A DNA stretch of 5,163 bases from Acidobacteriota bacterium (lineage in GTDB: Bacteria > Acidobacteriota > Terriglobia > UBA7540): positions 1-5,163 of the forward strand of contig QHZK01000280.1 of the NCBI GenBank assembly GCA_003224635.1, read 5' to 3'. The translations under genes were made by a program, and so were the position numbers. Positions 1 to 5,163 of the stretch are shown piece after piece; within the stretch, counting starts at the first letter, position 1; every line of letters starts with the position of its first letter. The notes under the pieces were generated by a model, which was not told where the DNA came from, made no database searches, and saw only the letters and a list, made by a program, of their open reading frames with translations.

Positions 1-676
1 CGGAAAGCGTCTGCGGCCACAAACAAAACGTGCAGAGGGCCGGGCAGCCGCGCGAGGTATAGAACGCCACGTAGGGATGCAGGAGGAAGGGAACGTTGTA
101 GTTCTCGATCTCGAGGTCGCGCTTGTACACCGAAGTGGCAAACGGCAACCGGTCCAGGTCTTCCGTCTCGAGCTCGGGGCGCGGCGGATTGTGCGCCACC
201 TGCCCGTCCTTGCGATAGGAGGCTCCGGGGATCTCATTCAGCGGCTTGCCCTGCGCGAACTCGACCACGGAGTAGTCAAACTCGCCGCGTATCACAAAGT
301 CAATGTCCTGGCTGGCGGCAAGGCTCTCGGCCGGGTGGACCTGAACCGGCGGTCCCACAAAAGCGATTTTCAGATCGGGCTTGGCTTCCTTCATCATGCG
401 CGCCAGGCGGAGGTCGCTCGAAAACCCCACGGTCGAGGTAAACAGAACCACAAAGTCGTAAGCGCCCGCGATCCGCGCGGTCTCTTCCGGCGTGACCTTG
501 TGCGGAGGAGCGTCCAGGAGGCGGCTGCCGGGCAACATGCCGGCCGGGTAAGTCAGCCAGACCGGGTACCAATACGACTCGATCTCTCGCGTTGCCGGCC
601 AGCGCGAACTGGCTCCTCCGTCAAACTTCGCAAAGCTGGGCGGATTGAGCAAAAGCGTCTTCATGAGGTCGGGCAT
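1..676 (-). CDS. hpnJ: HpnJ-type hopanoid radical SAM enzyme, 5' part (truncated by window edge)
   Basis: This is the N-terminal 225 residues of a radical SAM protein; the rest lies beyond the left edge. Seen: a start MPDLMKTLLLNPPSF, a Rossmann-like N-terminal region (about residues 5-150, with LLDAPPH at 53-59 and FVGPP at 106-110), a YKRDLEIENY segment (184-193), and the [4Fe-4S]/SAM motif C211-x3-C215-x2-C218 followed by LWPQT. The MKTL-NPPSF opening, LLDAPP and CTFCLWPQT match the HpnJ family as I remember it. HpnJ is known from genetics as a late hopanoid-tailoring enzyme: it acts after HpnI and HpnK and contracts the sugar of glucosaminyl-bacteriohopanetetrol to give the cyclitol ether. 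The start at 676 is chosen because AAAGG lies 6 nt upstream; Met5 (664) is an alternative that fits the usual family start. The N-terminal domain resembles cobalamin-binding domains, but no DxHxxG motif is visible. hpnI and hpnK are not in the window. A related B12-type radical SAM enzyme is a weaker alternative. Confidence 0.88.
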   Translation of the reverse strand, partial: MPDLMKTLLLNPPSFAKFDGGASSRWPATREIESYWYPVWLTYPAGMLPGSRLLDAPPHKVTPEETARIAGAYDFVVLFTSTVGFSSDLRLARMMKEAKPDLKIAFVGPPVQVHPAESLAASQDIDFVIRGEFDYSVVEFAQGKPLNEIPGASYRKDGQVAHNPPRPELETEDLDRLPFATSVYKRDLEIENYNVPFLLHPYVAFYTSRGCPALCTFCLWPQTLS

Positions 677-678
677 AT

Positions 679-687
679 CCCCCCTTT
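679..687 (-). promoter_or_regulatory. Ribosome binding site of hpnJ
   Basis: On the minus strand AAAGGGGGG immediately precedes AT-ATG. The AGG core is 6 nt from the ATG at 676 but 18 nt from the second Met at 664, so it favours the longer start even though family members usually begin with the MKTL segment. Confidence 0.5.
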
Positions 688-721
688 GTGGGTGCAACGA
701 GCCACCGCGTTCCACGACCGT

Positions 722-750
722 ACTATATTAGTGCATAACAGTCATGACTC
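722..750 (-). promoter_or_regulatory. Possible sigma-70-like promoter for hpnJ
   Basis: The gap between the TPR gene and hpnJ contains a locally AT-rich patch. On the minus strand TATAGT (722-727) matches the -10 consensus at 5 of 6 positions. With a 17-bp spacer the -35 would be GAGTCA (745-750), only 3 of 6. Transcription would start near 714-716, leaving a leader of about 38-41 nt before the hpnJ ATG. The weak -35 suggests either an activator-dependent promoter or a chance match. If real, hpnJ can be transcribed independently of the TPR gene. Confidence 0.3.
740..749. repeat. 10-bp perfect palindrome AGTCATGACT
   Basis: AGTCATGACT is its own reverse complement. It overlaps the candidate -35 element upstream of hpnJ, the position expected of an operator. 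At 10 bp it could easily occur by chance, and I see no second copy in the window. Confidence 0.3.
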
Positions 751-788
751 GGTGAACAAAATGCTGGAGCGGCGGCGGGCCGAGCAAG

Positions 789-1832
789 TCACCGGTCTGG
801 ATGGAGCCGCGCCAATGCCTGGCGCGCCTCCCGTCGATGCGCGTCCAGCCGGAGAGCCATTTGGTAATGCTCCACTGCCTGCCGGGTCCTGCCCGACCGC
901 TCATAGAGCCGGCCCAGCCATTCGTGCGCCGCAGCATACGATGGAAAATCACTTCGCGCGGGTGCGCGTGACAGATAATTCTTCAAGAATTGCTCAGCCT
1001 CAGAGAACGGTCCCCCGTCGAGCACGCGCGCCACGCCGCGGTAGTAATCCAGTCGAGGATCAAGGGGTTGCATGAGCAAGGCGGCTTTTAGAGCGCCTTC
1101 CACCTCCCCGGCCTCGCCGCGCTTCTCGTAGAACTCGGCGATTTCGAAATAGGGTTCGACGCGCGCGGGCTTCAGCTCGAGAGCCGCCCGATATTCGGCT
1201 TCGGCCCGTAGAGGCTGGTGGAGGCCCTGCCAGAAAGCGCCGCCGGCCAGATGGCCTTCTACCGCGTCTCGGGCGGCGATAGCCTCTGCTTGTTGCCACG
1301 CCTTGTCCTGGCCGCCACCCAGCACGCGCGGCGCTTCAAGGTAGAATTCCATGAGGTCTCGCCGCGCGGCGAGGTTGTCCGCGTCCAGTTGGACTGCCGT
1401 CTCGAACTCGCGCCGGACCTTTCTCGCGAGCAAGAAACTGTGGGCTCGCTCCGCTTCGAGACCATAAGAGCGGCCCAGCCACAAGTGCGCCTGGGAAGAA
1501 CTCGGCTGGAGATCGACTGTCCGCTCGGCATAAACAACGGCCTGGTCGTACTCAGCCAGCTCAAAAAAGCAGCGAGCGAGCCACAGGTCCGCCTGGGCGT
1601 TCTTAGGATTTTTAGTCAGCGCCTGCCGGGCGGCCGCGCTCACTTCGGAACACTTCCCTGCATCGAATGGGTGAGTGGCTGCATCCAACTGCCGTGTCAA
1701 ATCAGGAGCGTCGGATGCTTGAGTTGCTTGGAGCGATTGGGGGGAAGCTGACGGAAACCACAATAGAAGGGCCCACAATGCCAGGACGAGGATGCTTGCT
1801 CGGCTTCTTCGGATTTTTGACTCCAGCGTCAT
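789..1832 (-). CDS. Exported tetratricopeptide-repeat (TPR) protein, function unknown
   Basis: This 347-residue protein has an N-terminal signal sequence: a basic stretch KIRRSR at 6-11, then a hydrophobic core at about 13-26 (ILVLALWALLLWF), then a Ser/Ala/Gln-rich region. There is no lipobox cysteine, so it is probably periplasmic or secreted, or tethered by an uncleaved helix. The rest is TPR-like helical pairs with the spaced A/L/G/Y/A pattern: about 63-80, 83-110, 115-152 (with ETAVQLDADNLAARRDL), 208-222, 225-255 and 303-335 (HEWLGRLYERSGRTRQAVEHYQMALRLD). A GGGQDKA loop at 172-178 interrupts the repeat series. TPR proteins are protein-interaction scaffolds; no catalytic domain is visible. 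The start is fixed by an in-frame TAA (1839-1841) only two codons upstream, although no good Shine-Dalgarno is present. It is divergent from ispH and lies upstream of hpnJ in the same direction. A link to hopanoid assembly, transport or an outer-envelope complex is only inferred from position. Confidence 0.85.
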   Translation of the reverse strand: MTLESKIRRSRASILVLALWALLLWFPSASPQSLQATQASDAPDLTRQLDAATHPFDAGKCSEVSAAARQALTKNPKNAQADLWLARCFFELAEYDQAVVYAERTVDLQPSSSQAHLWLGRSYGLEAERAHSFLLARKVRREFETAVQLDADNLAARRDLMEFYLEAPRVLGGGQDKAWQQAEAIAARDAVEGHLAGGAFWQGLHQPLRAEAEYRAALELKPARVEPYFEIAEFYEKRGEAGEVEGALKAALLMQPLDPRLDYYRGVARVLDGGPFSEAEQFLKNYLSRAPARSDFPSYAAAHEWLGRLYERSGRTRQAVEHYQMALRLDAHRREARQALARLHPDR

Positions 1833-1869
1833 GGCAAATTACGAATTGGACTGAGTAGCCAGTTCTGCT

Positions 1870-1875
1870 ATTATT
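1870..1875 (-). promoter_or_regulatory. Possible -10 element of the TPR gene
   Basis: On the minus strand AATAAT matches TATAAT at 5 of 6 positions and lies 37 nt before the TPR start, giving a leader of about 25-30 nt. There is no recognisable -35: the expected place is a run of C. It is a weak candidate only. Confidence 0.2.
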
Positions 1876-1895
1876 CTCCTTGCTGCCCTGAAGGG

Positions 1896-1919
1896 GGGCG
1901 CCTTTCTTTATCAGCGCCC
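1896..1919. repeat. GC-rich inverted repeat (GGGCGC / GCGCCC)
   Basis: A 6-bp perfect GC stem, GGGCGC at 1896-1901 and GCGCCC at 1914-1919, encloses a 12-nt AT-richer loop. No T-run follows on either strand, so it is not a typical intrinsic terminator. It could form a leader hairpin in a TPR transcript that starts further upstream, or be a by-product of high GC. Confidence 0.3.
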
Positions 1920-1977
1920 GGAGTAGGGCCCGGGTAACACCAACCACCATTCTGGAGCTTGTAGCGCCGTTCCGATA

Positions 1978-2003
1978 AACCAAGCAGTGATCATTACTTG
2001 GTT
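1978..2003. promoter_or_regulatory. 26-bp interrupted dyad, candidate operator
   Basis: Outer arms AACCAAG (1978-1984) and CTTGGTT (1997-2003) are perfect reverse complements, and the centre TGATCA (1988-1993) is a palindrome on the same axis (1990.5). Overall 11 of 13 position pairs are symmetric; only 1985/1996 and 1987/1994 break the symmetry. Nested arms on a shared axis in a divergent intergenic region are what is expected of a dimeric regulator site. It is 146 bp from the TPR start and 239 bp from the ispH start, so it could serve either unit. The cognate regulator is not in the window and I do not assign a family. An RNA hairpin is a less likely alternative. Confidence 0.5.
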
Positions 2004-2172
2004 AAACGTTGGCTGTTGCACGACTTCACACTTCCGTAAAACTCGCATTTCGATTATCCTGCTATTGGATGCGAATATCGGCGGTTCGGAGAGGGAAAAA
2101 GTCGGATGTAATGCACTCGACAAGACACTCGGAAGCCGTTACACCTGCACGTTTTCGGACCTGTTAGGGGCT

Positions 2173-2183
2173 CGCTTCAAGCG
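2173..2183. repeat. Short inverted repeat CGCTT-C-AAGCG
   Basis: Five perfect pairs flank a single base. It lies about 60 bp before the ispH start, within the probable ispH leader. The one-base centre makes it better as a DNA dyad than as an RNA hairpin. It may be chance. Confidence 0.2.
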
Positions 2184-2204
2184 CGCCGCCGGGGAGTCTG
2201 CAAC

Positions 2205-2218
2205 CTTGAGTTCTCAAG
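2205..2218 (+). repeat. Inverted repeat CTTGAG-TT-CTCAAG in the ispH leader
   Basis: Perfect 6-bp arms with a 2-base centre. As RNA it would fold as a 5-bp stem with a GUUC tetraloop, ending 12 nt before the ispH Shine-Dalgarno. It does not cover the ribosome site. It could be a protein-binding site or a minor leader hairpin; no known riboswitch class is suggested. Confidence 0.3.
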
Positions 2219-2230
2219 AAGTGAAGCCCA

Positions 2231-2237
2231 GAGGAGG
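2231..2237 (+). promoter_or_regulatory. Ribosome binding site of ispH
   Basis: GAGGAGG ends 4 nt before the ATG at 2242. It is the only strong Shine-Dalgarno in the 255 bp of open frame upstream of that ATG, so it decides the start in favour of 2242 over the in-frame GTG at 2221 or the ATG at 1987. Confidence 0.85.
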
Positions 2238-2241
2238 ATGG

Positions 2242-3222
2242 ATGAACGAGTCGCCTCAGGCGAGGGATGATACCCGTTTGGAGCCCGGCAGCGTCGTTCT
2301 GCTGCGCCCTCGGGGCTTTTGCGCCGGAGTGATCCGCGCCATCGAAGCCGTCCGCTTGGCCATCGAGATTCTGGGACGCCCCGTCTACGTGCGCAAGGAG
2401 ATCGTTCACAACCGCCACGTTGTGGATGAATTGACGGCGCAGGGGGCGGTTTTTGTGGACGCGCTGGACGAGGCGCCGCCGGGCGCGGTGGTGATTTTTA
2501 GCGCGCACGGGGTCTCGCCCGAAGTCCGCCAGCACGCGCGCCGGCGAAACCTTCAAGTGATCGACGCGACCTGCCCCCTGGTCACCAAGGTCCACCTTGA
2601 GGTGACGCGTTACGCCCGCGACAATTACACGATCCTGCTGATCGGCCACCGTAACCATGACGAGGTCATCGGAACCCTGGGAGAAGCTCCCGAAGCGATT
2701 CGAGTGATCTCTTCCCTGGAGGAAGTGGACTCTCTCGAGGTTCCCGATCCGAGCCGTCTGGCCTACCTGACCCAAACGACCCTGAGCATTGATGACACGG
2801 CGGAGATCGTGGCGCGCTTGAAAGAGCGATTTCCGGCCATCGTTGGCCCTCCGAGCCAGGATATCTGCTATGCCACACAAAACCGGCAGATGGCGGTCAA
2901 GAGCGTGGCGTCGAAGGTGGACGGCGTCCTCGTGGTGGGAGCCAAGAACAGTTCAAACTCGAACCGCCTGGTGGAGGTCGCGCAGCGGACCGGAGCCGAC
3001 GCCTGCCTGATTGATAGCGCGGCGGACATACAGCCGCAGTGGCTCGAGGGACGCCGACGTATCGGAATTACAGCGGGCGCGTCAACGCCGGAGGCGCTGG
3101 TCGAGCAGGTTGTCAGCCGCCTGAAGGATTCGGGATACACGCGAGTCGAAGAAGTGGAATGGATCGCCGAAGACGTTCGCTTTACCTTGCCGCCGGAGCT
3201 GAAAATTAAACAGACGCAGTAA
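2242..3222 (+). CDS. ispH: 4-hydroxy-3-methylbut-2-enyl diphosphate reductase (IspH/LytB)
   Basis: This 326-residue cytoplasmic [4Fe-4S] enzyme catalyses the last step of the MEP pathway, reducing HMBPP to IPP and DMAPP. The three cluster cysteines are visible: C27 (PRGFCAGV), C111 (DATCPLVTKVH) and C209 (DICYATQNRQ). Substrate-pocket residues also fit: H56 (VHNRHVV), H89 (SAHGVS), H139 and the proton-relay E141 (GHRNHDEVIGT), the TQTTLS segment (177-182), S237-S238-N239 (KNSSNSNR) and S281 (TAGASTP). Length is normal for the family, with about 15 extra N-terminal residues compared with E. coli. The start is set by the GAGGAGG ribosome site. shc follows 18 bp downstream on the same strand, so this copy probably supplies C5 units for hopanoid synthesis. 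Whether it is the only ispH of the genome cannot be seen. No residue appears to be missing. Confidence 0.98.
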   Translation: MNESPQARDDTRLEPGSVVLLRPRGFCAGVIRAIEAVRLAIEILGRPVYVRKEIVHNRHVVDELTAQGAVFVDALDEAPPGAVVIFSAHGVSPEVRQHARRRNLQVIDATCPLVTKVHLEVTRYARDNYTILLIGHRNHDEVIGTLGEAPEAIRVISSLEEVDSLEVPDPSRLAYLTQTTLSIDDTAEIVARLKERFPAIVGPPSQDICYATQNRQMAVKSVASKVDGVLVVGAKNSSNSNRLVEVAQRTGADACLIDSAADIQPQWLEGRRRIGITAGASTPEALVEQVVSRLKDSGYTRVEEVEWIAEDVRFTLPPELKIKQTQ

Positions 3223-3230
3223 GCCTGTTC

Positions 3231-3236
3231 GGAGGT
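3231..3236 (+). promoter_or_regulatory. Ribosome binding site of shc
   Basis: GGAGGT lies in the 18-bp ispH-shc gap and ends 4 nt before the ATG at 3241. There is no room for a terminator in the gap, supporting one transcript with separate translation starts. Confidence 0.85.
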
Positions 3237-3240
3237 CTTC

Positions 3241-5163
3241 ATGGTGCCTGGAGCCAGACGCCAGCCCGAGAGACTCAGTGGCCCGCAAAGCTTGGTTGAC
3301 GGCCAGTCCGATCTTCAGCAGCGTATCGGGGAGGCGATAGGCCGCGCGACGGAGCGCTTACTCTCTATGCAAGCTGAGGAGGGATACTGGCTGGGCGAGC
3401 TTGAAGCGGATACCACGATCGAGTCCGACTACATACTTTACCTTCATGTCCTCGGCAGGCCCGACCCGGATCGGATCGCCAAGCTGGCGAATTATATCCG
3501 CCGCCGGCAGCTCCCCGACGGCGGCTGGAACATTTACCCGGGCGGGCCGTCCGAGCTGAACGCCACGATCAAGGGCTACTTCGGCCTGAAGCTTGCCGGC
3601 GATCCGGCCGAGGCGGCGCACATGCTGCGGGCGCGCCGGCGCGTGCATGAGATGGGCGGCCTCGAGGGTGCTGGCTCGTACGCTCGGCTTTATCTGGCGT
3701 TGTGTGGCGCCCTGAGCTGGGAAACGGTCCCGGCCATGCCGCCGGAGTTGATTCTGTTCCCGCGATGGCTCGCCTTGAACATTTACAACATGTCGTCGTG
3801 GACGCGCGCGATTGTCATACCGCTCACAATTCTTTACGCCTTGAAGCCGCGCTGGCCCCTGCCTTCGCGCGCCCGCGTCGACGAATTATTCGGAAACCCG
3901 GGCGAGCTCGTCCCCGTGTTCGCCTGGGAACGCGCCAGCGTGAGCTGGCGTAATCTGTTCCTGGCGCTCGATCGAGTCGCCAAGCTCCACGAAAAGCTTC
4001 CGTGGAAGCCGCTGCGACGCTTGGCCTTGCGCCGGGCGCGGGAGTGGCTCCTCGAACACCTGGAACGCAGCGACGGGCTTGGGGCCATCTACCCCGCCAT
4101 GGTGAACTCCGTGTTTGCGCTGCTCGCTTTGGGCTACTCCCCCGATGATCCGCTCACCGCGCGCGAGGTCGGTCACTTGGCCGACTTCGAAATCGAGGAA
4201 GGTGACACGCTCCGGCTTCGGCCTTGCCTCTCGCCCGTGTGGGACACCGCGATCGTCATGACGGCGCTCGAAGAGGCGGGTCTCCGGCCCGATCATCCCG
4301 CCCTCGTCCGAGGGGCAAAATGGCTGATCGAGAAGCAGATCCTCGGGTCCGGAGACTGGCAGGTGAAGAATCCCGACGCTGATCCTGGCGGGTGGGCGTT
4401 TGAATTCCGCAACGATTTCTATCCGGATGTGGACGATACCGCGGTTGTGCTCCTGGCGCTTCAGCGCGCGGCCCATCCCGACCGCCGCCTCGACAGCGCG
4501 GTGCGGCGCAGCATCAACTGGATCGTGGGCATGCAAAACCGCGATGGCGGCTGGGGAGCCTTCGATCGCGACAACGACTGCGCGGCCCTGACTCACGTTC
4601 CTTTTGCCGACCACAATGCGATGCTCGATCCGTCGACGGCCGACGTGACGGCTCGCGTGCTGGAGTTTCTTGGCAGGTCCGGCTGGACCGGCTCTCATCC
4701 GGTCGTGAAGCGGGCTCTCGACTTCCTCGACCGCGACCAGACGCCCGAGGGAGCTTGGTACGGCCGCTGGGGCGTCAACTACATTTATGGGACGAGCGGG
4801 GTACTTCGAGCTATGGCAACGCTCGGGCTGGGTCGAGAGCAGCGCTGCCGTCGCGCCGCGTCCTGGCTGCGGGCCGTCCAGAACGCCGACGGAGGCTGGG
4901 GCGAGTCTTGCGCATCGTATGATGATCCGAGTCTCAAGGGTAAAGGTGAGAGCACCCCGTCGCAGACGGCCTGGGGCTTGCTTGGACTCCTGGCGGCTGG
5001 GGACGTCTCAGACCCTGCGGTGACTCGCGCCGTCCGGTATCTGCTGGGGCGCCAACAACTCGACGGGTCCTGGGACGAAGAGCATTTTACAGGGACGGGC
5101 TTTCCGCGCGTCTTCTACCTCAAGTATCACCTGTACCGGAATTGTTTTCCGCTCTATGCGCTG
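3241..5163 (+). CDS. shc: Squalene-hopene cyclase (3' end cut by window edge)
   Basis: This family II triterpene cyclase converts squalene to hopene/hopanol, the committing step of hopanoid synthesis; family members are monotopic on the inner membrane. 641 residues are present, ending in HLYRNCFPLYAL, so probably only about 10-25 are missing. The catalytic acid motif is D396-V-D398-D399 (Alicyclobacillus 374-377). By recalled alignment W187, W334, F387, W510, F621, F625, Y626, Y629 and Y632 match the Alicyclobacillus aromatic pocket (W169, W312, F365, W489, F601, F605, Y606, Y609, Y612). QW-type repeats are seen at 90-96, 432-438, 500-506, 547-553 and 605-611. D468 matches D447, and R472 replaces H451. 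GLGAIYP (279-285) has Tyr at the Q262 position, as I recall for proteobacterial-type cyclases. R327 in RPCLSPVWDT stands where Gln is usual. DxDD, in place of the oxidosqualene cyclase xxDC pattern, supports a squalene substrate. It is co-transcribed with ispH. Confidence 0.97.
   Translation, partial: MVPGARRQPERLSGPQSLVDGQSDLQQRIGEAIGRATERLLSMQAEEGYWLGELEADTTIESDYILYLHVLGRPDPDRIAKLANYIRRRQLPDGGWNIYPGGPSELNATIKGYFGLKLAGDPAEAAHMLRARRRVHEMGGLEGAGSYARLYLALCGALSWETVPAMPPELILFPRWLALNIYNMSSWTRAIVIPLTILYALKPRWPLPSRARVDELFGNPGELVPVFAWERASVSWRNLFLALDRVAKLHEKLPWKPLRRLALRRAREWLLEHLERSDGLGAIYPAMVNSVFALLALGYSPDDPLTAREVGHLADFEIEEGDTLRLRPCLSPVWDTAIVMTALEEAGLRPDHPALVRGAKWLIEKQILGSGDWQVKNPDADPGGWAFEFRNDFYPDVDDTAVVLLALQRAAHPDRRLDSAVRRSINWIVGMQNRDGGWGAFDRDNDCAALTHVPFADHNAMLDPSTADVTARVLEFLGRSGWTGSHPVVKRALDFLDRDQTPEGAWYGRWGVNYIYGTSGVLRAMATLGLGREQRCRRAASWLRAVQNADGGWGESCASYDDPSLKGKGESTPSQTAWGLLGLLAAGDVSDPAVTRAVRYLLGRQQLDGSWDEEHFTGTGFPRVFYLKYHLYRNCFPLYAL

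Larger units (their letters stand above)
1833..2241. other. Divergent intergenic region between the TPR gene and ispH
   Basis: This 409-bp region has no protein that I recognise in any frame. The plus frame is open from 1987 into ispH, but the predicted peptide looks non-coding (see rejected items). It must hold the promoters for both divergent units. It contains a GC-rich hairpin (1896-1919), a 26-bp dyad (1978-2003) and two short inverted repeats near ispH (2173-2183, 2205-2218). I found no convincing paired -35/-10 on the plus strand, no tRNA and no riboswitch fold that I can name. Confidence 0.7.

Noticed and set aside
677..788. Intrinsic terminator between the TPR gene and hpnJ
   Set aside because: The GC-rich stretch after the TPR stop does not form a proper inverted repeat, and no T-run follows a stem.
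77..1075. 332-codon plus-strand open frame antisense to hpnJ and the TPR gene
   Set aside because: It spans two well-supported minus-strand genes and the gap between them. Its peptide is Arg/His/Pro-rich without any recognisable domain, which is typical of antisense frames in GC-rich DNA.
1896..1919. Bidirectional terminator at the GC-rich hairpin
   Set aside because: There is no T-run on either strand, and it lies between divergent gene starts, where no terminator is expected.
1702..2123. Two short minus-strand frames (93 and 70 codons) in the intergenic region
   Set aside because: One overlaps the TPR gene's signal-peptide region in another frame. Both lack a clear ribosome site and similarity to any family I know.
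1987..2241. N-terminal extension of IspH starting at 1987
   Set aside because: The GAGGAGG site 4 nt before 2242 and the normal family length favour the short form. The upstream peptide has no IspH features.
2164..2880. 238-codon minus-strand frame antisense to ispH
   Set aside because: ispH is certain on the plus strand with all catalytic residues. The antisense peptide has no domain and no ribosome site that I can see.
3886..4698. 270-codon minus-strand frame antisense to shc
   Set aside because: It lies wholly inside shc, whose catalytic motifs are in this stretch. The antisense product is low-complexity and unrecognisable.
1..5163. Mobile element, CRISPR array, toxin-antitoxin pair or defence system
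   Set aside because: I saw no transposase or integrase, no spaced direct repeats, no terminal inverted repeats and no small paired genes. All coding space is explained by four genes that look vertically inherited.

Overview
This window is part of a bacterial hopanoid and isoprenoid locus. It holds four protein genes in two divergent pairs around a 409-bp non-coding region. The DNA is GC-rich, and the genes look bacterial, with clear Shine-Dalgarno sequences before ispH and shc. The combination of a squalene-hopene cyclase, an HpnJ-type radical SAM enzyme, IspH and an exported TPR protein suggests a soil or environmental bacterium. Acidobacteriota is my best guess. It rests on recalled protein similarity and is not proven; a proteobacterium or a related uncultured phylum is possible. 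I see no mobile element, CRISPR array, tRNA or rRNA.

Left half, minus strand. The 5' part of hpnJ (225 codons, start at 676) runs off the left edge just after its radical SAM CxxxCxxC cluster motif. Upstream of it, separated by 112 bp that contain a possible promoter and a 10-bp palindrome, lies a 347-residue secreted or periplasmic TPR-repeat protein (1832 to 789) of unknown specific function.

Middle (1833-2241). This divergent intergenic region has no convincing gene. Its most notable element is a 26-bp interrupted dyad at 1978-2003, symmetric at 11 of 13 positions, which looks like an operator. Two short inverted repeats lie closer to the ispH start.

Right half, plus strand. ispH (2242-3222) and shc (3241 to beyond 5163) are 18 bp apart, each with a strong Shine-Dalgarno sequence, and are almost certainly co-transcribed. 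IspH makes IPP and DMAPP in the last MEP-pathway step. After chain elongation and squalene synthesis by enzymes outside the window, Shc cyclizes squalene to hopene/hopanol. HpnJ acts late, on the sugar-modified side chain of extended hopanoids. The window therefore joins precursor supply, the committing cyclization and a late tailoring step.

I do not see an undescribed system here. The items most worth a second look are the intergenic dyad, the exported TPR protein placed among hopanoid genes, and an unusual Arg in Shc where a Gln is expected.
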